Source of the DNA: Parcubacteria group bacterium
GTDB taxonomy: Bacteria > Patescibacteriota > Minisyncoccia > JACQLN01
Reading direction: 5' to 3'
Assembly (NCBI GenBank): GCA_016204035.1
Contig: JACQLN010000015.1
Location: forward strand, 1-5,394
DNA length: 5,394 nt
Shown here one piece after another: positions 1 through 5,266 of the stretch (position 1 is its first letter; each line of letters begins with the position of its first letter). A program made the position numbers and the translations under genes. The notes under the pieces were generated by a model. It was not told the DNA's origin. It ran no database searches and saw only the letters and a program-made list of their open reading frames with translations.

Positions 1-266
1 ATTTTATTCGTAAAATCTTTTTTTGTTCTTCTTATTCCAAACGCTCGGGTTAGCACTTCTAGAAAAAATCTGTTTAACCATAGCCGATTGTTTTGAGAAA
101 CAATAATCACATCAACATCGCTTTCTGGTTTAGGCTTGCCTGCGGCCAGGGAACCCGCCAGTAAAATCAACCGAGTATAAGGAGCCATCAACAAAACCGG
201 CAGAAACTTTTTAAGCTCTGCCAGTTTTGAATCTATGATTATATTAACTTGATTATTCACTTTCAT
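1..266 (-). CDS. Minimal-type nucleotidyltransferase domain protein, 3'-truncated by the window edge
   Basis: Only the first 88 codons are inside the window; the frame is still open at base 1. The visible protein begins MKVNNQVNIIIDSKLAELKK and carries GSLAAGKPKPESDVDVIIV at residues 38-56. This is the GS...D-x-D signature of the polymerase-beta-like nucleotidyltransferase fold, with G38-S39 for nucleotide binding and D50/D52 as probable metal ligands. The following segment (WLNRFFLEVLTRAFGIRRTKKDFTNK) looks like the region after the catalytic strands in small nucleotidyltransferases of candidate-phyla bacteria; that comparison is from memory. The ATG at 266 is directly preceded by an in-frame TAA (267-269), so no longer start exists. 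It overlaps the end of the upstream membrane-protein gene by 14 bases, which suggests translational coupling. Substrate is unknown: members of the fold modify antibiotics, proteins or RNA, and some are MNT-type antitoxins. No HEPN partner is visible on the upstream side. Confidence 0.85.
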   Translation of the reverse strand, partial: MKVNNQVNIIIDSKLAELKKFLPVLLMAPYTRLILLAGSLAAGKPKPESDVDVIIVSQNNRLWLNRFFLEVLTRAFGIRRTKKDFTNK

Positions 267-1698
267 TTAAGCCCGGCGCCTCGGTCACAGTCAGAGTATC
301 CAACGCCTTTAGCATGGAACTTTTAGAGGTGGTGATTATTAAGGTGTTGCCAGCTAAAACATATTCAACCGTTACGGTATTTAAGGGCAGATTTTTATAG
401 TGGATAATTTGACCCTGATAATTGCCGGTTTGAAAATTTGGCGTAGCGGCGTTTCCAGTTTTGCTTAAAACCAAGGCCTTAAGATCGGTCGTCATAGTTT
501 TTTCCCAAGTTCTAAGAACGGCGGCCAGTTGAACAGGGTTGGCTGTTTTTAGAGCTAGTCCTAATCTGGGTCCGTAACAACTCGGCGGTTGATTTTTGGC
601 GCGCGCGCATTCATTTTGGTCAAAAGTGTTGCCGCCGAAAATGAATAAATCAAACCTGTCGTCTAGTTCCCGGCTGATACTTAAAGGTATTTTTAACCCT
701 AAATCTTGGGTTAGATCGGTAAAACTATACGGTTCCGAAACGGTTGATTCTAAAACATCCGGTTTTTTCACTGTTAATCCGACTATTTCATCGGGATTGA
801 TGTTTAGATAATCTATATTATCTCTTATGGGGCTCTCAATGGTTTCAATTCTGTCGTATGTTAAAAGAGTTGGCAATAAGACTTCTTCAGCTGGGATCGC
901 GGCCATTTCTTCAAGCGGTAGCAGGGGTTGGAGTTCTTGAGGTGGAGGTAATAATTCTTGAACCGTTTCTGTGCCCGGGTTGCCTCGTAAAAAGAACCAC
1001 CAGATCTCTCCGATTACGAAAGTTAAAATAATAGCTCCTAAAATTGCCATAAAAACTAACTTTTTCTTGGAACTATTTTCTGATCTGGGTAAAACTGGAG
1101 TGGGTTTGGGTAGTTGGGGTAAAGGTGGCGGGGTTATTGGTGACGTTGGCCGGGGCAGTGGCGGCAACGGCGGTCGAGTTTGATTTGATTGCGCCGCGCC
1201 GGGAAATCTTACATTTAGCGAAGGCAAAGGTGGCGGTGTGGGTGAAGGAGTTAATGGTCTGGGCGCGCTTGGAGTTGGTTTAGATAATGATCTTTCCGTG
1301 GGTAAATCCAGCGGTGGACCGGAGTGGGCAAAAGATTGAGGTTGTTTTTGAGGTGGCATGATTGGTCGGCTTATGGGTGCGTTAAAAGGAGGATTTGGTT
1401 TTGAAACCGGTGGCCAGTTATTGTCCGATTGTATTTTTTCTTCGGTTGATCTCGGAACAAATTGATCTATTTTAGGAAACGATAGATTGGTTTTTTCCGG
1501 AATAATCGGTTTTGCGTTGGTTGGCTGTGTTGGAAGCGCGCGATTAAGTGTGGGTTCAATGGTTATTGGGGTATAAGCCGGAGCGCTTCCATTTTTTGAT
1601 GATTCAAGATCGCCAGCCATAGTGCGGACGCGATAGGTCGGTAAGGTTTTAGGATCAGAGATTGTTGAAGAAAGAGGAGGCACAAACTTAATTTTCAA
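253..1698 (-). CDS. Single-pass membrane protein with proline-rich cytoplasmic N-terminus, unknown function
   Basis: The 481-residue protein is not one I recognise. Residues 1-30 contain TYRVRTMAGDLES, a short non-repetitive segment. Residues about 40-205 are proline-rich, with PPLP, LPxLP and PTP runs densest at 150-204. KKK at 211-213 precedes one hydrophobic helix at about 214-237. With the positive charges on its N side, the helix predicts N-in/C-out (type II signal-anchor) topology. Outside follow an acidic, Leu/Pro-rich linker (245-280) and a soluble domain (about 285-470) containing C364 and C374, which could form a disulphide, and ending in EYVLAGNTLIITTSKSSM. This domain recalls uncharacterised extracytoplasmic domains of Patescibacteria, from memory only. 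The start drawn is TTG at 1698, inside an AT-rich repeat; ATG at 1620 (residue 27) is the alternative. Neither has a Shine-Dalgarno sequence. I prefer the longer form because residues 1-26 read like real protein. The stop codon overlaps the nucleotidyltransferase start. Confidence 0.85.
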   Translation of the reverse strand: MKIKFVPPLSSTISDPKTLPTYRVRTMAGDLESSKNGSAPAYTPITIEPTLNRALPTQPTNAKPIIPEKTNLSFPKIDQFVPRSTEEKIQSDNNWPPVSKPNPPFNAPISRPIMPPQKQPQSFAHSGPPLDLPTERSLSKPTPSAPRPLTPSPTPPPLPSLNVRFPGAAQSNQTRPPLPPLPRPTSPITPPPLPQLPKPTPVLPRSENSSKKKLVFMAILGAIILTFVIGEIWWFFLRGNPGTETVQELLPPPQELQPLLPLEEMAAIPAEEVLLPTLLTYDRIETIESPIRDNIDYLNINPDEIVGLTVKKPDVLESTVSEPYSFTDLTQDLGLKIPLSISRELDDRFDLFIFGGNTFDQNECARAKNQPPSCYGPRLGLALKTANPVQLAAVLRTWEKTMTTDLKALVLSKTGNAATPNFQTGNYQGQIIHYKNLPLNTVTVEYVLAGNTLIITTSKSSMLKALDTLTVTEAPGLNESE

Positions 1699-1779
1699 TT
1701 TTCAAGGTTCAATTTTCAAACTATTTTTTGATAATTGAATCATTGAAAATTCAATGAAAATTGTGAATTGATAATTGAA
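1692..1779. repeat. AT-rich short-repeat island with hairpin between pnp and the membrane-protein gene
   Basis: The spacer is built from permutations of AATTGAAAATT. TTCAATTTTCAA occurs at 1694-1705 and again at 1708-1719. TTGATAATTGAA occurs at 1728-1739 and 1768-1779. TTGAAAATT at 1743-1751 is the reverse complement of part of the first repeat. Bases 1708-1720 and 1727-1739 can form a 12-of-13 base-pair hairpin with a 6-base loop. There is no U-run after it on the minus transcript, so it is not a clear intrinsic terminator; it could be a weak end or a protective structure downstream of pnp. The leftmost copy includes the TTG start codon at 1698. Unit length and spacing are irregular and there is no unique spacer, so this is not a CRISPR array. 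Confidence 0.75.
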
Positions 1780-1803
1780 ATTTTAATATTTAGAGTTTTG
1801 CGC

Positions 1804-3906
1804 TTAGGGTTTATTTTCTTGCGCGTCTTTGAGGGATAGATTGATTCTGCCTTCGCTGTCTATATTCTTTACCGCCACCGGCACGATATCGCCAATTTTA
1901 ACGATATCTTCAACTTTATTAACCCGGTAAGGCGCTAATTCGGAAATATGTATCAACCCTTGTTGTCCGGGCAGAATTTCGGCAAAAGCGCCAAAATTTA
2001 GAATTCTTACTATTCTGCCTTGAAAAATCTCGCCGGGCGCCACTTCGTGGGTTATGTTTTTAATCCACTCCAAAGCTTTTTGCGCGGATTCATCATTTTC
2101 AGAGGTGATGAATATCAAACCGCTGTCTTCAATATCTATTGTAACACCAGTAGCGTCAGTTATCTGGTGGATAGTTTTTCCACCGGAGCCGATAACGTCT
2201 CTAATTTTATCGGGGTTTATTTTTAAGGTTAATATCTTAGGGGCATATTGAGAGAGTTTTTCTCGCGGGGCCGGAATTACTTTTAGCATGGCCGCCAATA
2301 TTTCCAAACGGGCTTTACGGGCTTGTTTTAAGACCGCTTCTAAAATTTTAGTAGTTACACCAGAGACTTTAACATCCATCTGTAAAGCGTTAATTCCCTC
2401 GGCGGTGCCGGCTACCTTAAAATCCATATCGCCATGATGATCTTCCGGGCCGGCTAAGTCGGTTATCACCGCAAAGTTACGGTCGGGATTTTTTTCATCT
2501 TCTATGAATAAACCCATAGCGATGCCGGCTACCGGTTTCTTTATTTTAACCCCCGCGTCCATTAGGGCCAGAGTTGAACCGCAGACCGAAGCCATGGAAG
2601 TGGAACCATTGGAAGATAAAATTTCAGTAACCACCCTAATAGTGTAAGGAAATTCTTCTTTAGAAGGAATAATCGGTTCCACCGATCTTTCCGACAAAGC
2701 GCCGTGGCCAATTTCTCTTCGGCCGGGAAAACCGATTCGCCCGGTTTCGCCAGATGAAAAAGGCGGGAAGTTATAATGATGGAAATAGCGCTTGGTGCCC
2801 ACAAATTCCATGGTTTCAATGGATTGTTCCAGGCCGGGCGCGGCTAAAGTGGCGGCGCACAAGGCCTGGGTTTGGCCTCTTTGGAAAATGGCCGAGCCGT
2901 GGGTCCGGGGCAGCACGCCGACTTCTATATAAAGCGGCCTGATTTCATCCAGAGCGCGCCCATCCACTCTTTTTTGGGCGGTTAATATATTTTTATGAAC
3001 AATCTCATCCAATTCTTCTTCTAAAAGAGTATCGGCTTCCGCCAAACTTTTTGGGTTTTTTCCGGATTCAACCAACCAGCCGAATAAATCTTTTTTTATT
3101 TCTTCAACGGCGTCGTAATTGTTGTTGCGCAAAATTTCTTCCAATTTCGCGCCTAAGCGGCTTTTTATTTCTTTTCTGAATGATTCATCGGGTTGAGGCG
3201 CCGTAGCCAGTATTTTCCCGCGGCCGACCTCATCGGCAAATTTATTTTGAAGCCCAATGAGTTTTTGCGATTCTATTTGGGCCGCGCTGAACGCCGCCAC
3301 TAAATCAGCCTCGCCGACCTCGTTGGATCCGCATTCAATCATATTGACCAAATTTTCAGGTCCGGAAACAACCAAATCCAAATCGCCCGCTTCCCTTTCG
3401 GCATAAGTGGGATTGATTATTAGTTGTTTATTTTGGCCGCGACCCACCCTGACCGCGGCCACCGGCCCGTTCCAGGGGATGCCTGAAATAAGCAAAGCCG
3501 CGGAGGCCGCGGTTATGGCCGGTATATCGGGGTCATTCTGACCGTCAAAAGACAAGGTGGTGAGTATTACCTGGACCTCGTTTCTTAAACGAGAATTAAA
3601 AAGCGGGCGCAGAGTTCTATCTACCAACCGGCTGGTTAAGATGGCCTCATCGGTGGGACGCCCCTCTCTTTTTACCCAACGCGATCCTTTAATACGCCCG
3701 GCCGCGTACAGTTTTTCGTCAAAATCAACAGTCAGCGGAAAATAATTTATACCCGCCCGTTCGGTTTTGGCCATGACCACTGTGGCTAAAACCATGGTTT
3801 GGCCATAGCTGGCTACTACTGCTCCATGGGCCTGCTGGGCTAGACGCCCGGTTTCTAAAACAAGTTTTCTGCCGCCGATTTCAATTTCGGCTTTTTTTAT
3901 TTCCAT
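1804..3906 (-). CDS. pnp: Polyribonucleotide nucleotidyltransferase (PNPase)
   Basis: PNPase degrades RNA 3'-5' by phosphorolysis, releasing nucleoside diphosphates, and can run in reverse to add tails; it acts in the cytoplasm as a ring trimer. The 700-residue protein is full length (E. coli has 711) with the canonical order: RNase PH domain 1 (about 1-145), alpha-helical linker (about 200-300), RNase PH domain 2 (about 310-540), KH (about 557-618) and S1 (about 624-695). Visible motifs are GRREIGHG (395-402), SNGSTSMAS (432-440, phosphate binding), GPEDHHGDMDFKVAGT (486-501) with D489, D493 and D495 matching the metal-binding aspartates, KH loop GSGGK (573-577), and S1 sequence LNFGAFAEI. 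In the first domain the RNA-contacting FFRR-type loop reads RWVKREGRP (76-84). The ATG at 3906 gives the usual N-terminus MEIKKAEIEIGGRKLVLETG; no Shine-Dalgarno sequence is seen. It lies 123 bases after the NYN gene in the same direction. Confidence 0.98.
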   Translation of the reverse strand: MEIKKAEIEIGGRKLVLETGRLAQQAHGAVVASYGQTMVLATVVMAKTERAGINYFPLTVDFDEKLYAAGRIKGSRWVKREGRPTDEAILTSRLVDRTLRPLFNSRLRNEVQVILTTLSFDGQNDPDIPAITAASAALLISGIPWNGPVAAVRVGRGQNKQLIINPTYAEREAGDLDLVVSGPENLVNMIECGSNEVGEADLVAAFSAAQIESQKLIGLQNKFADEVGRGKILATAPQPDESFRKEIKSRLGAKLEEILRNNNYDAVEEIKKDLFGWLVESGKNPKSLAEADTLLEEELDEIVHKNILTAQKRVDGRALDEIRPLYIEVGVLPRTHGSAIFQRGQTQALCAATLAAPGLEQSIETMEFVGTKRYFHHYNFPPFSSGETGRIGFPGRREIGHGALSERSVEPIIPSKEEFPYTIRVVTEILSSNGSTSMASVCGSTLALMDAGVKIKKPVAGIAMGLFIEDEKNPDRNFAVITDLAGPEDHHGDMDFKVAGTAEGINALQMDVKVSGVTTKILEAVLKQARKARLEILAAMLKVIPAPREKLSQYAPKILTLKINPDKIRDVIGSGGKTIHQITDATGVTIDIEDSGLIFITSENDESAQKALEWIKNITHEVAPGEIFQGRIVRILNFGAFAEILPGQQGLIHISELAPYRVNKVEDIVKIGDIVPVAVKNIDSEGRINLSLKDAQENKP

Positions 3907-3928
3907 TTTATTTCTGGATCGGCTGTTT

Positions 3929-4030
3929 GGTGATTCCCAACCTCAAATTCATCCCAATACCCCGAAATTATTCGGAAAATTAGGATAAATTCGCCCGCCT
4001 GTTTTACAGGTGGTGATGTTTTGAATCACC
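3929..4030 (-). promoter_or_regulatory. Structured pnp leader with two alternative pairings
   Basis: The spacer between the NYN stop and the pnp start holds several inverted repeats. GGTGAT (4012-4017) pairs with ATCACC (4025-4030) across a 7-base loop. CCTGT (3998-4002) pairs with ACAGG (4006-4010). CCGAA (3962-3966) pairs with TTCGG (3971-3975). In addition GGTGATTC (3929-3936) is a perfect 8-base complement of GAATCACC (4023-4030), so the first hairpin and this long-range pairing exclude each other. The shared strand begins at the last base of the NYN stop codon (TAG, 4030-4032), so terminating ribosomes would cover it. E. coli pnp is controlled post-transcriptionally through a structured leader cut by RNase III; the comparison is by position only, and the regulatory role is inferred. 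The stems are short, so confidence is limited. Confidence 0.45.
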
Positions 4031-4560
4031 TACGCCGTCCTTTTATTAATATTCCTATTGCCCAATAAATATTGCGGGCCGGAACCCAAATCTGTAAACA
4101 TATCGGCTTCCTCAATCAATTTATTGGAAGTGCTTCTTTCAAAAGCCATAACTTCAACCTGGAGTCCGCTGTAAAATTTTAAGTATTCCACCAAAGGCAC
4201 AAAATCGCCATCGCCCGTTATTAAAACAACGGCGTCCAACGCATGAGACAAACGGACGGCATCCACGGCTAAACCAACATCCCAATCGCCTTTTTTCATG
4301 CCGCCGGGGAAAATCTGCAGATCTTTAATTCTCATTTCTATGCCCAGTTTGGTTAAAGCGTCAAAAAATGATTTTTCTTCTCCGCTTTCAGTTTTGATAA
4401 CGTAGGCAATGGCTCGCACCAATTTACGGCCGCTGATGGCTGCTTTTAGAACTTCCTTAAAATTTACCCGGCTGGAATAAATGTTGCGGGCGGAATGGTA
4501 AAGATTCTGGACATCTATTAACACTCCTACCCTTTGTTCCTTGTGTTTTATTGCGCTCAT
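4030..4560 (-). CDS. NYN domain (LabA/DUF88-like) predicted ribonuclease
   Basis: This 176-residue protein is a single NYN (PIN-like) domain. The acidic active-site pattern is visible: VGVLIDVQNLY with D16 and N19 at the first strand, KKGDWDVGLAVDAVRL with D92, D94 and D100 in the middle, and VVLITGDGDFVPLVEYL with D117 and D119 after the central strand. C-terminal strand VEVMAF and the helix after it complete the fold by about residue 155; no extra domain such as OST-HTH or a zinc ribbon follows. NYN proteins of this type are predicted Mg-dependent RNases; several relatives act in RNA turnover or rRNA/tRNA maturation, but this subgroup's substrate is unknown. Its place between rpsO and pnp supports a role in RNA processing or decay. 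The ATG at 4560 has no clear Shine-Dalgarno sequence (AAAAG just before it). The TAG stop lies at the edge of the structured pnp leader. Confidence 0.93.
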   Translation of the reverse strand: MSAIKHKEQRVGVLIDVQNLYHSARNIYSSRVNFKEVLKAAISGRKLVRAIAYVIKTESGEEKSFFDALTKLGIEMRIKDLQIFPGGMKKGDWDVGLAVDAVRLSHALDAVVLITGDGDFVPLVEYLKFYSGLQVEVMAFERSTSNKLIEEADMFTDLGSGPQYLLGNRNINKRTA

Positions 4561-4567
4561 CTTTTGC

Positions 4568-4626
4568 CAATTTTATCTAAAAGCGAAGTCCAGCTGAGCT
4601 GGGCGAAGCGATTAGTTATAAAATTG
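4568..4626. repeat. Inverted-repeat domain next to the NYN start
   Basis: CAATTTTAT (4568-4576) and ATAAAATTG (4618-4626) are perfect 9-base complements. Between them lies the near-perfect palindrome CCAGCTGAGCTGG (4590-4602), flanked by direct copies of GCGAAG (4583-4588 and 4603-4608). On the minus transcript this would fold as a stem enclosing a second hairpin and end 7 bases before the NYN start codon. GGGCGAAGCG at 4601-4610 recurs at 4697-4706 in the neighbouring repeat domain, tying the two together. A role in NYN translation or RNA processing is possible but inferred. Confidence 0.6.
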
Positions 4627-4630
4627 AGCA

Positions 4631-4798
4631 CCCCGCCCCAATTTTGCTTCGGTTGATTCGGCGCAGTGCGGCTGCCGAATAGGCAGACTCTGTTAAGGGC
4701 GAAGCGCTGCGCCCTTATTAGGGGTGGGCTACCTGCCTGCCGGCAGGTTCGCCACTCGCGCTTTCGCATGCCAGCATACGGCAAAATTGGGGCTGGGG
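4631..4798. repeat. 168-bp GC-rich inverted-repeat element with internal hairpins
   Basis: The ends are complementary over 17 of 18 positions with one unpaired base: CCCCGCCCCAATTTTGC (4631-4647) and GCAAAATTGGGGCTGGGG (4781-4798). Inside are three further hairpins: ATTCGGC/GCCGAAT (4656-4662 and 4674-4680), TAAGGGCG/CGCCCTTA (4694-4701 and 4710-4717), and ACCTGCC/GGCAGGT with loop TGCC (4731-4737 and 4742-4748). The last can extend through GTGG/CCAC. CCTGCCGGCAGG-type palindromes are common intergenic repeats in candidate-phyla genomes, as I recall. The element could be a MITE-like insertion or a structured RNA; no target-site duplication is evident around the arms. An 89-codon open frame crosses it (start 4826, stop overlapping the NYN ATG), but the frame follows the repeats and looks non-coding. 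Confidence 0.65.
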
Positions 4799-4856
4799 TA
4801 AGGTTTTCTAGACAAAATTTGTTCACTTCATTCCAAATTTTGTAGAAAGCCCTTAC
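4798..4856 (-). terminator. Long stem-loop at the rpsO stop codon: candidate terminator or RNase III-type processing site
   Basis: Three paired blocks stack into one imperfect hairpin of 21 base pairs: GTAAGG/CCTTAC (4798-4803 and 4851-4856), TTTCTA/TAGAAA (4805-4810 and 4843-4848) and CAAAATTTG/CAAATTTTG (4813-4821 and 4834-4842). They close on a 12-base loop and are separated only by 1-2 unpaired bases. The base of the stem contains the rpsO stop codon (TAA, 4853-4855). No U-run follows on the minus transcript (the next bases are CCCAGCCCC), so a standard intrinsic terminator is less likely than a processing or 3'-end-protecting stem. In E. coli the rpsO-pnp interval likewise contains a terminator and an RNase III-cut stem; functional equivalence is inferred. 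Confidence 0.55.
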
Positions 4857-5119
4857 TTTTTTAATCCTAATTTACGAATTAGCGTGTTATATTTTTTTTC
4901 GTCATTTTTCGATAGATAATCCAACAGGTTTTTTCTTTTGGCCACCATTTTAAGAAGCCCTCGGCGTGAATGATTATCTTTCGGATGTTTTTTTAAGTGT
5001 AAGGCCAGCCGCTCTATTTCTTCGGTAACCACGGCAACTTGGACACTGGCTGATCCAGTATCTTTTTCATGATCTTGAAAAGATTTGATTAATTTCTCCT
5101 TTTGTTTTGTAGTAAGCAT
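4853..5119 (-). CDS. rpsO: 30S ribosomal protein S15
   Basis: S15 binds the central domain of 16S rRNA early in small-subunit assembly and contributes to an intersubunit bridge. The 88-residue protein matches the family along its whole length and is of normal size (89 in E. coli). Visible are DTGSASVQVAVVTEEI (20-35), the rRNA-contact stretch HLKKHPKDNHSRRGLLKMV (41-59) with H41, D48 and S51, then KRKNLLDYL and the C-terminal YNTLIRKLGLKK. The ATG at 5119 gives the normal N-terminus; the upstream bases contain no Shine-Dalgarno sequence. It is the first gene after a promoter-bearing spacer and is probably co-transcribed with the NYN gene and pnp. In other bacteria S15 represses its own mRNA through leader structures; only one small hairpin is visible here. 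Confidence 0.98.
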   Translation of the reverse strand: MLTTKQKEKLIKSFQDHEKDTGSASVQVAVVTEEIERLALHLKKHPKDNHSRRGLLKMVAKRKNLLDYLSKNDEKKYNTLIRKLGLKK

Positions 5120-5131
5120 AAATCAACAATC

Positions 5132-5147
5132 CGAATATTATTATTCG
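5132..5147 (-). promoter_or_regulatory. Hairpin in the rpsO leader
   Basis: CGAATA (5132-5137) and TATTCG (5142-5147) form a perfect 6-base-pair stem with a 4-base loop. It lies 12 bases upstream of the rpsO ATG, where it would sit at the edge of the initiating ribosome. S15 autoregulates through varied leader structures in different bacteria, so this is a candidate element, but such a short AT-rich stem could occur by chance and no GU/GC S15-binding junction is evident. Confidence 0.3.
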
Positions 5148-5175
5148 TTTTTAAGCGCCCAATTCATTTGTAATA

Positions 5176-5204
5176 ATGTTAACACCCCTTAATATTTTTG
5201 GCAA
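5176..5204 (-). promoter_or_regulatory. Probable sigma-70-type promoter for rpsO
   Basis: On the minus strand TTGCCA (5199-5204; 5 of 6 matches to TTGACA) is followed after exactly 17 bases by TAACAT (5176-5181; 4 of 6 matches to TATAAT). TG one base before the hexamer makes it an extended -10. Transcription would start near 5169 and leave a leader of about 50 bases before the rpsO ATG. Position, spacing and orientation fit the promoter of the rpsO-NYN-pnp operon. The surrounding AT-richness raises the chance of false matches. Confidence 0.5.
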
Positions 5205-5237
5205 ACCCCACTGCTATTTTTCTAATCACTATTACTA

Positions 5238-5266
5238 ATTTAACTATACTAATTATATATTGTCAA
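5238..5266 (-). promoter_or_regulatory. Possible outward promoter at the IS30 end
   Basis: A perfect TTGACA (5261-5266, minus strand) lies 18 bases downstream of the transposase stop and is followed after 17 bases by TTAAAT (5238-5243; 4 of 6 matches to the -10 consensus). The TTGACA sits in sequence AGTTATATTGACAATATA, which is the likely terminal inverted repeat of the element. If so, the -35 comes from the IS and the -10 from the flanking DNA, pointing toward rpsO. Whether it is active is unknown. Confidence 0.35.

Noticed and set aside
596..1183. Plus-strand open frames opposite the membrane-protein gene
   Set aside because: The minus-strand frame is longer and shows a coherent membrane-protein layout; the Gly-rich plus frame is just the complement of proline codons.
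1692..1779. CRISPR array
   Set aside because: Repeated units are 9-12 bases, unevenly spaced, overlap one another, and leave no unique spacers.
1721..1803. Intrinsic terminator after pnp
   Set aside because: The hairpin at 1708-1739 is AT-rich and is followed on the minus transcript by CCTTGAAAA rather than a U-run, so a terminator call is not supported.
2020..3745. Several 60-85 codon open frames on both strands within the pnp gene
   Set aside because: They lie wholly inside a full-length, highly conserved PNPase and encode no recognisable motif; they are frame shadows.
4614..4648. Internal minus-strand promoter for NYN-pnp (TATAAC near 4615-4620)
   Set aside because: The -10-like hexamer is decent, but no acceptable -35 lies 16-18 bases upstream; the hexamer is also part of the inverted-repeat arm.
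4631..4798. tRNA or other known structured RNA gene
   Set aside because: The hairpins do not form a cloverleaf, no T-loop GTTCGA-type motif or CCA end is present, and the arrangement matches no RNA family I can recognise.
4557..4826. 89-codon minus-strand open frame between rpsO and the NYN gene, its TGA overlapping the NYN ATG
   Set aside because: The frame runs through the inverted-repeat domains, its residue make-up (Cys, Arg, Trp, Pro patches) follows the repeats, and no protein motif is visible. The GC-rich repeat simply lacks stops. The ATGA overlap with NYN is tempting but not enough.
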